64,000 bases of DNA from CAVYGN01 sp963796325 (GTDB lineage: Bacteria; Spirochaetota; Brevinematia; Brevinematales; JAOACQ01). The notes beneath the pieces are model-generated. The model was not told the origin of the DNA, ran no database searches, and saw only the letters and a program-made list of their open reading frames with translations. The number at the start of each line of letters is the position of its first letter. Position 1 is the first letter of the stretch. The stretch spans positions 434,001 to 498,000 of the forward strand of contig CAWCLF010000003.1 in assembly GCA_963796325.1 (NCBI GenBank). The letters run 5' to 3'. The position numbers and the translations under genes were made by a program. Positions 17,598 to 25,992 of the stretch are shown piece after piece.

Positions 17598-18317
17598 TCA
17601 CTCTGTCTGTTCCTGGGGCTCGCTCTTCGGAAGGAGTATGTTCTCATAGATCTGCGTATTCTCATCGGGCTGGAATTCAAAATTATCATCCGAAACGGGC
17701 TGGTTTACACTTGAAGAATTATATGATATCCCCAGTTCCACAGTATTTCCAAGCTGGTTTTGAGCTTCCACTTTCAATATGTCTCCTTCAAGACTTGCGA
17801 TCATATTGATATATTTGAAACCTGAAGTATTGCTTTTAGGGACAAAAATGATCTTGTAGCATTCGGCGTTTTCATAGCGTACCATGTAATTGGTCTTGGG
17901 AAGAGTCGGGACATATTCCTTGAGAAGCCTGTCGATATTCCAGCCGATCATGGGAGATTTCCTGTCCCTTTCGAGAGTTTCATTGATGGCGATATTCTGG
18001 TCCTTGAATACAAGCCATAGGTTCTTGCCGTCTGAAATGAACTTCTGGCCGGTATCGACTGTTGAGCCTGAAGACGATTTTCCGTAGAAAGTCATAAGGA
18101 ACCTGTCCGGCGATTTGTAGAGTATCGTTCCGCCGTAGGCCCTGTTGTTGTAGGAATACTTGAAGGAGCCCGAGAAAGTCCTGACCTGCGTGATCTTGTC
18201 CCTTACAAGACGGACGATATCGCTTGCGGTAAAGACGTTGATCTTTTTGGCGTAAAGCGGCGCCGCAAGAAACATGCAAACTGCCGAGGCTGCGAGAATC
18301 GACTTGTATTTCTGCAT
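17598..18317 (-). CDS. LolA-like outer-membrane lipoprotein carrier
   Basis: 239 aa with a cleavable signal peptide (cleavage near LYAKK). The mature protein has the LolA-fold order: DIVRLVRDKITQVRTFSGSFKYSY, GGTILYKSPDRFLMTF, KFISDGKNLWLVFKDQN, then a series of beta strands. Known role: carries lipoproteins across the periplasm from LolCDE to the outer membrane. The operon partners are two lipoproteins, which fits envelope lipoprotein biology. A 16-bp copy of the tRNA-Leu 3' end lies 16 nt upstream of the start, so its original upstream region may have been replaced by an island. Confidence 0.75.
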   Translation of the reverse strand: MQKYKSILAASAVCMFLAAPLYAKKINVFTASDIVRLVRDKITQVRTFSGSFKYSYNNRAYGGTILYKSPDRFLMTFYGKSSSGSTVDTGQKFISDGKNLWLVFKDQNIAINETLERDRKSPMIGWNIDRLLKEYVPTLPKTNYMVRYENAECYKIIFVPKSNTSGFKYINMIASLEGDILKVEAQNQLGNTVELGISYNSSSVNQPVSDDNFEFQPDENTQIYENILLPKSEPQEQTE

Positions 18318-18332
18318 TTAATATAACTCCTA

Positions 18333-18348
18333 AAATATTGCCGGGGAC
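18333..18348. repeat. candidate attachment site, copy of the tRNA-Leu 3' end
   Basis: Sixteen bases identical and in the same orientation to 25592-25607, which cover the end of the tRNA-Leu acceptor stem, the discriminator base and five flanking bases. The similarity continues loosely into the T-arm (TTCAACCC). This is the arrangement left when an element integrates at a tRNA 3' end. Confidence 0.65.
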
Positions 18349-18601
18349 ATGGTTCAACCCGGAAATATCGTATGCCTCAAAAACGCACTTTTTTAAATCC
18401 GCCGACATATATTATCATAATTACCCGCAGATTTAAAGCGGTAACATAACTTTTGAGTCGGAATATTATAATACAAAATCAAAAAAATTCAATTAATATT
18501 GCGGAGGACCGGGCCGGGCCGCAGGGCGGCGCTTGCTTTATTTTCAATATTTTCATGGATGATTATACTATATATAGTGAGGGAAGGAATCGGAGGCAGT
18601 C

Positions 18602-19171
18602 ATGAGAAATTTAATCGAAATAACCTTTATGAGTCTGGATGGCGTTATCGATGCCCCTGGAATTGTAGAGGAGGCTCAACCTTATTGGCTTTCGAATGAG
18701 GAACACGCAAGGTATTCCCACAATCTCCTATTTGCTGCTGACGCATTATTGCTCGGCCGTAAAACGTATGAAGTTTTCGCTGAGGCATATCCTGGCATGG
18801 CAAGTTCAACACCCGGTGTTCAGAAAGACTTTGTGGAACGCATGAATACTATCCCAAAATATGTCGCCTCAACAACCCTTAAACAGACAAAGTGGAATGC
18901 ATCTGTTATTAGAGGTGATGTTGCTGAAGAAGTTTTCAAGCTTAAACAGCAACCAGGCCAAAACATTTTGAAGTATGGTACCGGTATACTCGACCATGAG
19001 CTTATTGATCACAACTTGATCGACTTTTTGTATATTTATTTGTATCCTTTTGTCTTCGGGCATGGTATAAGATTATTTGAAAACATCAGAGCAAGTAAGC
19101 ATCTGAAACTCATTGAAACAGTGACCTTCAATAGCGGTACTGTGATCTTAAAATATAATTGCGGGAAATAG
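18602..19171 (+). CDS. RibD C-terminal / dihydrofolate reductase-like protein
   Basis: 189-aa stand-alone reductase domain of the RibD-C/DHFR superfamily (YwjB/YyaP type). Seen: MSLDGVIDAPG at the start, LLLGRKTYEVFA (NADPH-binding GRxTYE), KYVASTTL, and the nucleotide-binding end ILKYGTGILDHELIDHNLIDFLYIYLYPFVFGHG. Substrate unknown; such genes are common cargo and not folate enzymes proper. GGAGG is perfectly spaced before the ATG. Lower GC than the flanking core genes supports acquisition with the island. Confidence 0.82.
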   Translation: MRNLIEITFMSLDGVIDAPGIVEEAQPYWLSNEEHARYSHNLLFAADALLLGRKTYEVFAEAYPGMASSTPGVQKDFVERMNTIPKYVASTTLKQTKWNASVIRGDVAEEVFKLKQQPGQNILKYGTGILDHELIDHNLIDFLYIYLYPFVFGHGIRLFENIRASKHLKLIETVTFNSGTVILKYNCGK

Positions 19172-19491
19172 TGTCTTCCATTAGATTTATATTATAGCCG
19201 TTCAAAGGTCTTATATCATCCCTGCCGCTGTTGACGGTTTTAAAATGCTTTTAAGGGAATTCTGGAATTCCATCCTGCCCCGGACCTTTTTCGAATCGAC
19301 AATATCCCCGGTTAGAGCCAGGAATCGCTCTTCCATTCTATTATTTTCTATCCAATATTTTTAACCAATATGGTTTATATTTAATCCCATATTTCCCAGA
19401 TGAAATTTTGTTTTCTTAACGAAAATGTGATATAATTGTATATCAACAAAAGAATAAAGTAAATTAAAATCCTTCAAAATTGGAGAATTCA

Positions 19492-20493
19492 ATGGGTGAA
19501 AGCCAAAATCAGGCATTACGAGTGGATTTTGATAAAAGTTTAAGGCTGGAATTTCATGGATCAACTATTACGTCCGACGCCGGACTTCTTGCTTATCGTG
19601 AACTTGATGACGCATTGGGATTGACTGACATTGCGGCAAATTGCCTGAAAGATATCAGATTTGGAAAGAACAAACAGCATAGTATGGCAGCACAATTACG
19701 GCAATCCGTATTCAGCAGGCTTGCGGGATATGAAGACACTAACGATGCAGAACGTCTTTCAGTTGATCCGGCAATGAGGCAGGTTGTCGGGGGAAGAGCG
19801 CTTTTTCATACGGCTGCGTCAACGAGCCAGATGGGAAGGTTTGAAACCGAAGTGCTGACTCTCCCTGATAACATCAATGCCCTTATGAATCTTTCCGGGC
19901 AATGGATTGACAGGTTAAGGGATCAGGTTCCCATGAGAAATCTTGTTCTCGATATGGACAGCTCTGTGAGTGAAACATACGGAAGGCAGGATGGGACTGC
20001 ATATAACGGACACTTTGGGTGTACTTGTTACCACCCCCTCTTTTGCTTCAACCAGTTTGGCGATGTCGAGTTTGCTCTGCTTCGGGAAGGTAATGTACAC
20101 AGCGCTGATAACTGGAAAAAAGTATTAGATCCAATTGTTGCCCGATACAGAAATAGAAAGTTTCCGCATTACTTCAGGGGTGATGCAGGCTTTGCCAAAC
20201 CCGAGATTTATGAGTACCTGGAATCAGAACATTTCAAGTATGCCATTCGCTTACCAGCCAATGATATTCTATACAGTGAAATCGGACATCTCCTTACAAG
20301 GCCTGTAGGACGACCGTCATATGCACCTGTTGTCTGGTACCATGATTTTCTTTACAAGGCAGCATCCTGGAATTGTCATCGCAGGGTAATTGCAAAGGTG
20401 GAATGGCACCAGGGAGAACTCTTTCCCAGGGTTGGATTTATCGTTACAAATCTAAGGGCTAAAAAGAAGAAAGTAGTCCATTTTTACAATAAG
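19492..20493 (+). pseudogene. IS1380 transposase, 5' part
   Basis: The first 334 codons of an IS1380 transposase: FHGSTITSDAGLLAYRELD, YEDTNDAERLSVDPAMR, LDMDSSVSETYG (catalytic Asp), HFRGDAGFA-like YFRGDAGFAKPEIYEYLE (second Asp) and VGFIVTNL. Homology ends at HFYNK, where the IS3 element begins. GGAG precedes the ATG at 19492. Its 3' part lies at 21797-22132. Confidence 0.85.
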
Positions 20494-20571
20494 GTTTACT
20501 GCTCCCCATGCATTGGACAGGAATTGGGGTAAGTTAAGGTGGAACTGCTGACGTTCCAGACCCTCATAATT

Positions 20572-21468
20572 CTAAGCGCTCTTTTTCTTCCTGTCAACCA
20601 AATTATTATGGATTTCTTCAGGAGTCATATAACCAAGGCTCTGGTGCGGCCTTTCGTTGTTATAATATTCGAAGTACTTTTCTAAACCATAATATGCATC
20701 ATCGACAGTGGCATAAGCATTCAGATAAGCTTCCTCATATTTTACACTCCTCCAGAGCCGTTCCACGAAAATATTATCGAGAGCCCGTCCTTTCCCATCC
20801 ATGCTGATCCTGATTCCTCCTTTTTGCAGGATTCCTGTAAATTCAATACTGGTAAATTGTGAACCTTGATCCGTATTGAATATTTCTGGTTTTCCCTTTG
20901 TGAGGGCTTCATTCAGCGCTTCTATGCAGAACCTCGAATCCAGCGTATTCGATAACCTCCAGGAAAGGACATATCTACTATACCAATCTATAACTGCTGT
21001 CAGGTATACGAACCCTTTATCAAGCTTGATGTATGTAATATCCGTCGACCAGACCTGATTTGGCCGATCTATCACAAAGTTTTTCAACAAATATGGATAT
21101 TTGCGATGCGCAAGATCAGGAATACTTGTTTTTTTCTTCGGATAAATAGCCTCAAGGCCTAATACTCCCATAAGCCTTCTTATCCGTTTCTCATTGACGA
21201 AATGGCCTTTGCGACAGAGAAAATCCGTCATCTTTCGATAACCCAGGAAAGGATGTTTTGTATACTCCTTGTCAATCATATCCATATAGATTATGTTCTC
21301 AGTGCTTTCCGAGGTTTCCCTATAGTACATCGAGGACCTGGGAACATTAATAATTTTACATTGCTTTACGACGGATAATTGATCGTTATTCCAGTCTATC
21401 ATATTCCGTTTCTCACTTCTTGAAAATGCCAAGCTGGATAGATTTTTTTTTGAGCCAGTCGACCTCAA
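20572..21468 (-). CDS. IS3-family transposase OrfB (DDE integrase)
   Basis: 298-aa catalytic part. HTH_21-like region (HPFLGYRKMTDFLCRKG) then the rve core: Asp in STDITYI, Asp in NTDQGSQFTS, Glu in DNIFVERLWRSVKYEE, ending with YNNERPHQSLGY, the IS3 signature. Normally made as an OrfAB fusion by -1 frameshifting at the A9 run 21443-21451 (minus strand), within the OrfA overlap. All catalytic residues are present, so this copy may be active. Confidence 0.88.
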   Translation of the reverse strand: MRSTGSKKNLSSLAFSRSEKRNMIDWNNDQLSVVKQCKIINVPRSSMYYRETSESTENIIYMDMIDKEYTKHPFLGYRKMTDFLCRKGHFVNEKRIRRLMGVLGLEAIYPKKKTSIPDLAHRKYPYLLKNFVIDRPNQVWSTDITYIKLDKGFVYLTAVIDWYSRYVLSWRLSNTLDSRFCIEALNEALTKGKPEIFNTDQGSQFTSIEFTGILQKGGIRISMDGKGRALDNIFVERLWRSVKYEEAYLNAYATVDDAYYGLEKYFEYYNNERPHQSLGYMTPEEIHNNLVDRKKKSA

Positions 21469-21715
21469 CCTTCAGTTGGCCGATCTGCTGATACAGCTCT
21501 TCTTTTGTGGCTTCATCTTCTTTGGCCTGTTTTTCTTTCTTGCCAGAAAAGATGTCTGTCATACCTTCAAGAGCTTCTTGCTTCCACCTCGATATTTGAT
21601 TGGGGTGGATCTCATACCTCTTGGCAATTTCGTTTAACGTTTCCCTTCCGATAATCGCTTCCAGTGCCACTTTTGCCTTGAATTCTGCCGAATGTTTTCT
21701 CCGCTGCGAACTCAC
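21413..21715 (-). CDS. IS3-family transposase OrfA (HTH protein)
   Basis: 100 aa. Helix-turn-helix SAEFKAKVALEAIIGRETLNEIA and HPNQISRWKQEAL bind the IS ends; a leucine-zipper-like coiled-coil follows (ELYQQIGQLKVEVDWLKKKS). It starts at GTG and overlaps orfB by 56 nt; the run of nine A in the overlap is the expected slippery site for making OrfAB. Confidence 0.85.
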   Translation of the reverse strand: MSSQRRKHSAEFKAKVALEAIIGRETLNEIAKRYEIHPNQISRWKQEALEGMTDIFSGKKEKQAKEDEATKEELYQQIGQLKVEVDWLKKKSIQLGIFKK

Positions 21716-21796
21716 TTTTTGCCTCCTTAATTATTTTACAATATTCGCAGCAGTTTTTCACCTTAACTGGCTGTCCAGTTTTTGGGGGGCACTATA

Positions 21797-22132
21797 AGGG
21801 GAACAGCGGAACAATGTATTAAAGAGGGTAAGAATGCCGTAAAGTGGACAAGGCTCTCCTGTCATGATTTTATCGATAATCATGTCCGGCTCCAGTTATT
21901 TGTTCTTGCCTACAATCTTGGAAACTTCTTCCGGCATTCAGCTTTACCCAGAGTAATGAAACACTGGACCATGACGACTCTCAGGGAAAAGCTAATAAAA
22001 ATTGGAGCAAAGGTTGTCAACCATGCTCGATATGTTGTTTTCCAGATGGCGGAAGTCGCCGTACCGAAAGGATTGTTTGCCGCTATCCTCGATAGATTAC
22101 ATAGATTAAGGCTGCTGTTTGGCGTTGGTTAA
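21797..22132 (+). pseudogene. IS1380 transposase, 3' part
   Basis: The remaining about 110 codons: RGTAEQCIKEGKNAVKWTRLSC (catalytic Glu region), FVLAYNLGNFFRH and HARYVVFQMAEVAVP. Closing the gap by removing the IS3 element and one AGG leaves the two halves one base out of frame, so the copy was probably already dead or the junction has decayed. Confidence 0.8.
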
Positions 22133-22448
22133 AACTATTATTCAATATTAGATTTTACAAGGGGTTACTGTCGCCTTTTTGTTTAAAGTTATCGGAAAAT
22201 CGCCTGAAATCTGATTTTATGTTATTATCGAATGGATTTTATATAAAGAAACCTGGATTTTGACGTTGACAAAGTTATTTTATGGAATCATAATAAATCG
22301 ATCCATTAAATGGGAGAGTTTGGGTTGTCATTTGGGAAATATCAGCTTACATGGCATGGACAGTGAGTTTCGATTATTCATCTTGCTGGGCATATCCGAA
22401 TTACTTGATGAACAGGACGTTCGGGAATTAAAATTTAAAATTAATTTA

Positions 22449-22473
22449 TAAGGCGCCCGTCAAGGGCGCCTTA
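22449..22473 (+). terminator. strong stem-loop, terminator-like
   Basis: TAAGGCGCCC and GGGCGCCTTA form a 10-bp perfect stem with a 5-nt loop. It stands in the gene-free stretch 22346-22558 between the IS1380 end and the protease gene; the following sequence (TTGATC) is only mildly T-rich, so a bidirectional terminator or a protein site are both possible. Confidence 0.55.
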
Positions 22474-22558
22474 TTGATCAAAATAACCTTATACAAAAAT
22501 TAATGTTTTAAATAAGATATTTCTATTAAATATTAAAGAAAATGAAGAGAGGTATTTT

Positions 22559-24541
22559 GTGTTTAAATTCAATTTTAAAATATGGGTGTTTTCTTTAATA
22601 TTGATCTGGGCTACCGCGATAACCGGATGTTCGTCGCATCCGGGCGGCTCCGGGGAAGGAAGTAATAATTCGATGTCTTCATCGTCCTCGGCTTCGTCGT
22701 CACCTAACAGTTCATCGTCTTCGTCAGCTTCACAGCATCCTTATATATACAACGATACGGCGCGGGGAACGTATGTTAATACGACATTGATATATATGGC
22801 AAGCGCATGCTCTCTGCAGATCTATGCTCTGTCTAATATAAATCTTATGCCTACCCCTTACTATAACCCGGGTATGGGTACTGTTAATAACAAATTGTTC
22901 ATATATATCGATGCGACTGTCGATTACAACGTGTTCCCTGCATGGGTCAAGCCTGGCGGACTATTCGTAATCAACTATAATAGTTATAATAAGCAAATTT
23001 ATGGCATTGAAAGTTTCGACAGGGTATTCATGCCTTCTAACCCCGATGCGTGCAATTCCAATACTTTATACCAGGTACTGGAATTTATAAAAACCAATTA
23101 TGGGATTACAGGCCTTACGGCTATGGTTGTGTGGGGGCATGGCGACGGATGGATACCCTTGAACGGAGGACAGACGGGCCCAATAAACCTCTCAACAGGT
23201 CATATTTCAGGATCGGGAAAAATATATCCGTCCGTAGGTATCAACAACAATTCCGGCAATACCCTTTATGACGACAGCATAGCATGGGCAATATCGAATA
23301 CTGTAGGAAGCGTTACTTACCTCGGGTTCGACGCTTGTTCCATGGGAAATTTGGAAGACGTTTATACTTACATGATCACAAATATCGGCGTCGCATGGAA
23401 TGTAATAGCATCCCCCGGTATTGAGGCAAGCATAGGCTGGAGCTATGATTGGGTTTCGGATCCTGCCACTTATTTCAGTTCTCAACTGCCTCAGCAACCG
23501 GGCGTGAGCTTATCATATTTTTATTCGGATTGTTTATATAATCTTTATAGTTTGGACAGTATGTACCAGGGGTTGACTGGGAATAACTTAGATATTACAT
23601 TCTGGATAACAAATTCTAGAAAATACATATTACCGTCAAAAGATCCGGCGGCCCATTATGTCAAGCTGACAAATTTGATTTACGATATTCAAAACTATGA
23701 TGGAAGCTTGAGCTCTCCTTATAATGATTTTATGAACAGAATAAGTGCGGCTAATAAAAACGTTGCAAACATGAATATCTGGCTGCCGGTATTCCCAAAA
23801 CAGTACTATAATGCATTCGTTAAAAAGTATCACTCGGCGCAGTATATAAAGCTGTTCAGGGACGATCCGAATTTGGCCGACTGGTTTACGAACGCGGCCT
23901 GGGGGCAGACAGAAAATTCTGTTGCTCAATTTATAGGCTTTCAATTCTTTTCACCCGGTTACTGCACCTGGAACACATTAGGAACTACCCTCAACGGCGG
24001 ATCGGTGAACGTGACAGGCACGTATCACGCGTATTTCCTCGACCAGAGGAACGAAAACCAGACCGCGGCGACGGCAATACCACTGACGTCTGCCATTATA
24101 AAACATACGAACGTGGCGTATGTCGCTGGGGAGGGGCAGGTCGATTATTACTCAATCACTATAACAAGCGGAGGAAATATAAGGCTGAGAGTTTCTGGGT
24201 GCACTGTATCGAACGTAACGACTATATCAAACGTTCAGTTCCTCGATTCTTCTCAGAACGTCCTCCAGGACCTCACCGCTTCATTCCGCAATGCAAATCC
24301 TTCAGACGGTGGAGCTCTCGCTGCATCTTACACGAGCGGCGGCACAATACCAATCACTCAAAATACGGAATACGGCAATTTGTCGTTCGTGGAGATACAC
24401 ACGAACCTTTCGGCGGGAACATATTATATAAAAGTATCCGCACAGGACCTTATGACCGAATACTATAACCCGACCGACGCTCCGTACCTGATTTATCCCC
24501 TATCCCTTACGAACGGGGAAACAGCAGCTGGAATACAGTAA
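22559..24541 (+). CDS. clostripain-like (C11) cysteine protease, lipoprotein
   Basis: 660 aa. Type II signal with lipobox ITGC (Cys near residue 24), then a Ser-rich tether of about 40 residues, then a C11 peptidase domain: VVWGHGDGW near residue 190 (catalytic His) and LGFDACSMGNLEDVY near 257 (catalytic Cys). C11 enzymes cleave after Arg/Lys. The last about 150 residues (from YVAGEGQVDYYSITI) resemble a pre-peptidase C-terminal-type beta-sandwich. Starts at GTG with AGAGG upstream. Predicted surface-exposed; within the putative island. The same Ser-rich tether occurs in the lipoprotein at 53178. Confidence 0.82.
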   Translation: MFKFNFKIWVFSLILIWATAITGCSSHPGGSGEGSNNSMSSSSSASSSPNSSSSSSASQHPYIYNDTARGTYVNTTLIYMASACSLQIYALSNINLMPTPYYNPGMGTVNNKLFIYIDATVDYNVFPAWVKPGGLFVINYNSYNKQIYGIESFDRVFMPSNPDACNSNTLYQVLEFIKTNYGITGLTAMVVWGHGDGWIPLNGGQTGPINLSTGHISGSGKIYPSVGINNNSGNTLYDDSIAWAISNTVGSVTYLGFDACSMGNLEDVYTYMITNIGVAWNVIASPGIEASIGWSYDWVSDPATYFSSQLPQQPGVSLSYFYSDCLYNLYSLDSMYQGLTGNNLDITFWITNSRKYILPSKDPAAHYVKLTNLIYDIQNYDGSLSSPYNDFMNRISAANKNVANMNIWLPVFPKQYYNAFVKKYHSAQYIKLFRDDPNLADWFTNAAWGQTENSVAQFIGFQFFSPGYCTWNTLGTTLNGGSVNVTGTYHAYFLDQRNENQTAATAIPLTSAIIKHTNVAYVAGEGQVDYYSITITSGGNIRLRVSGCTVSNVTTISNVQFLDSSQNVLQDLTASFRNANPSDGGALAASYTSGGTIPITQNTEYGNLSFVEIHTNLSAGTYYIKVSAQDLMTEYYNPTDAPYLIYPLSLTNGETAAGIQ

Positions 24542-24542
24542 A

Positions 24543-24650
24543 ATGAAATGGAAAGATTTTAAATATTCAAAGCCATATCAAACAGGTATTGCGATAATTG
24601 TTATTTTATTCCTAATATTTGGCTGTTATTATCTAGGATTTCTCTTTTAA
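24543..24650 (+). CDS. possible 35-residue membrane microprotein
   Basis: ATG one base after the protease stop opens 35 codons: a basic-aromatic start (MKWKDFKYSKPYQTG) followed by a single hydrophobic helix with a Cys (IFGC) and a Tyr/Phe end. It has no obvious ribosome binding site of its own but could be translated by coupling to the protease. No homology known. Confidence 0.3.
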   Translation: MKWKDFKYSKPYQTGIAIIVILFLIFGCYYLGFLF

Positions 24651-24664
24651 TATATTTAACTAAT

Positions 24665-24690
24665 ACGGTTATATAATAATACTTAACCGT
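24665..24690. terminator. possible bidirectional terminator
   Basis: ACGGTT (24665-24670) and AACCGT (24685-24690) with a 14-nt AT loop, between the convergent protease and amidotransferase genes, extended by imperfect pairing. Weak but correctly placed. Confidence 0.35.
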
Positions 24691-24722
24691 TTAGGTTTAT
24701 TAATGATTGGACCATTAAGCCG

Positions 24723-25496
24723 TCAATCCTGAAATATTTCGACTCCGCATATTTTCGAAAAAAATTGCCGCAATACGAGCTTTCCAGCCGCATTATCCGA
24801 ATTATAAAATTCCGGATGAAACTGGACCCCGTATACAGGTTTGTTATTAAGTTTCATCGCCTGTATTTTACATTTATTTCCCCCGGCAATTAAAATAAAA
24901 TCCGCCGGCAGATCCCTGACCTCGTCGCAATGATTTTCATATACGGATACTTCATTGTTCATACCCGCAAAAACCGGATCGCCGGTATCGATAATTTTTA
25001 CCCTGGTAAAGCCGTTTTCTCTCCAGCTGCCGTCGTAGCCGTGTTTCGATTTGTCCAGGACCAAAACGGGAGATGCTGAAGCCCCGTAAGATATCGCTAT
25101 CAATTGATGGCCTCCGCAAATCCCGAGAAGAGGCAGGTTTAGTCTCCTGATCAGGGCGCATATCCTCTCTAATTTTTGCCTGGGATAACAAGTCCAGGGC
25201 GTGCCCTGGCCGCCCAAAATAATCGCTATCGGTCCGAACGCATCGATAGTTTCCCGGGTTACCTTCTCATAATGCAAAATGTAAACCGCCGCATTCGGGA
25301 CGACGCCTTCGATTTTTTCTTTCAACGAATCGTAGCCGTTCAATTCGTAATCATGTAAATTTGTATTGACAATCAAAATGCGGTTTGTAACATCATGATT
25401 GTTTTTCCCGTAAGTATAAACCGGCCCTAATAACAATATGCATGCAGTAAAAGCCAGTTTCAGGATAAAAGGCCGCCTGAATAATCTCAAAAACAA
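24723..25496 (-). CDS. exported class I glutamine amidotransferase-like protein
   Basis: 257 aa. The first about 30 residues are a signal peptide or signal anchor (basic start, hydrophobic core, cleavage possible after TYG), which is unusual for this fold. The GATase1 domain has ILGGQGTPW, the nucleophile elbow GICGGHQ and the His-Glu pair VQFHPEF, so the catalytic triad is complete. No synthase partner is fused or adjacent. Could act on glutamine or gamma-glutamyl bonds in the periplasm, or be a peptidase-like hydrolase (inference). Lies in the putative island, convergent with the protease. Confidence 0.75.
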   Translation of the reverse strand: MFLRLFRRPFILKLAFTACILLLGPVYTYGKNNHDVTNRILIVNTNLHDYELNGYDSLKEKIEGVVPNAAVYILHYEKVTRETIDAFGPIAIILGGQGTPWTCYPRQKLERICALIRRLNLPLLGICGGHQLIAISYGASASPVLVLDKSKHGYDGSWRENGFTRVKIIDTGDPVFAGMNNEVSVYENHCDEVRDLPADFILIAGGNKCKIQAMKLNNKPVYGVQFHPEFYNSDNAAGKLVLRQFFSKICGVEIFQD

Positions 25497-25591
25497 ATTC
25501 CGCTCCTGTTATAAAACCGACAAAAATTTGAAGCTGTTTTCATGGACATAACTTGATAAGCGAAACAAAAGCGCTGTAAAGAGTTGAAAAT

Positions 25592-25607
25592 AAATATTGC
25601 CGGGGAC
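25592..25607. repeat. candidate attachment site at the tRNA-Leu 3' end
   Basis: The other copy of the 16-bp direct repeat found at 18333-18348, overlapping the last ten bases of the tRNA-Leu gene. The tRNA stays intact, as expected when integration restores the 3' end. Confidence 0.65.
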
Positions 25608-25681
25608 GGGACTTGAACCCACACAGGCGTGAACCTACTAGAACCTGAATCTAGCGCGTCTGCCAATTCCGCCACCCCGGC
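25598..25681 (-). tRNA. tRNA-Leu (anticodon CAG)
   Basis: 84 nt folding as a class II tRNA: acceptor GCCGGGG/CCCCGGC, D-arm TTGGCAGACGC, anticodon stem CTAGA/TCTAG with loop TTCAGGT, a variable arm typical of Leu, and T-arm GGGTTCAAGTCCC. Discriminator A; CCA is not encoded. A protein-coding shadow over it (AGVAELADALDSGSS) is the well-known tRNA-Leu artefact. Confidence 0.95.
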
Positions 25682-25810
25682 AATTAATAGATGTATTCTA
25701 TAACAAGAAGCAATAATTATCAAAATTTTAAAGCCTGACGGAGTTTTATTTGATGGACCGGAATAAAGCGATCCGCAGAGTCTGCCGTAAAATCTATTTA
25801 AAAAGGACTG

Positions 25811-25842
25811 ATCCGCAGATTAACGCAGATGGACGCAGATGA
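25811..25842 (+). repeat. short interspersed repeat, copy 1
   Basis: Contains ATCCGCAGAT, ACGCAGAT and ACGCAGAT in tandem phasing. Related copies occur at 30034-30062 (inverted) and 57172-57190. Such GCAGAT-rich intergenic repeats occur in many bacterial genomes; function unknown. Confidence 0.55.
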
Positions 25843-25860
25843 GGCGGGATTGAGAGTTAT

Positions 25861-25976
25861 CTACGGAAATATTTCTTCTATTTCCATGAAAAGGGAAGGC
25901 ATGAACTCTATATTTTGATGGGAATTTACCATTATTTTGGCCTCATCAAGATGGTTAAACCGGTTTTTGTCAAGGG
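25861..25976 (-). pseudogene. C-terminal remnant of an unknown gene
   Basis: On the minus strand an open frame comes out of the insertion-sequence end and finishes at a stop at 25861-25863, reading DKNRFNHLDEAKIMVNS then about 18 more residues. It looks like a real protein C-terminus, but no matching N-terminal part is seen on the other side of the element. Family not recognised. Confidence 0.35.
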
Positions 25977-25992
25977 AGTTGTCGCTTTTATT

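Larger units (their letters stand above)
20495..21796 (-). mobile_element. IS3-family insertion sequence, nested
   Basis: About 1302 bp with imperfect ends TTTACTGCTCCCC...TGGACAG (left) and TATAGTGCCCCCC...TGGACAG (right, minus strand). An AGG trinucleotide at 20492-20494 and 21797-21799 is a candidate target duplication, the size typical of IS3. Carries orfA and orfB on the minus strand. Confidence 0.8.
19386..22345 (+). mobile_element. IS1380-family element interrupted by an IS3-family element
   Basis: Near-perfect terminal inverted repeats ATATTTCCCAGATGA (19389-19403) and TCATTTGGGAAATAT (22328-22342) bracket a transposase in two pieces. Without the inserted 1.3 kb element the length is about 1.66 kb, the usual IS1380 size. 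I could not define a target-site duplication. The tail 22133-22345 holds no gene. Confidence 0.8.
18349..25607. mobile_element. putative genomic island integrated at tRNA-Leu
   Basis: The 7.26 kb between two 16-bp direct repeats of the tRNA-Leu 3' end. Contents: RibD/DHFR-like reductase, an IS1380 element split by an IS3-family element, a clostripain-like lipoprotein protease, a 35-codon ORF and an exported glutamine amidotransferase. No integrase is visible; it may have been lost or supplied in trans. Boundaries are inferred from the repeats only. Confidence 0.55.

Noticed and set aside
22260..22451. 63-codon frame near the IS1380 right end
   Set aside because: It overlaps the IS terminal repeat and has no ribosome site or recognisable protein; it ends in the terminator-like hairpin.
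18349..25607. Calling the island a prophage or ICE
   Set aside because: No integrase, structural phage, relaxase or conjugation gene is present.
25487..25723. 78-codon reading frame over the tRNA-Leu gene
   Set aside because: It is the translation of the tRNA itself (AGVAELADALDSGSS), a known artefact.
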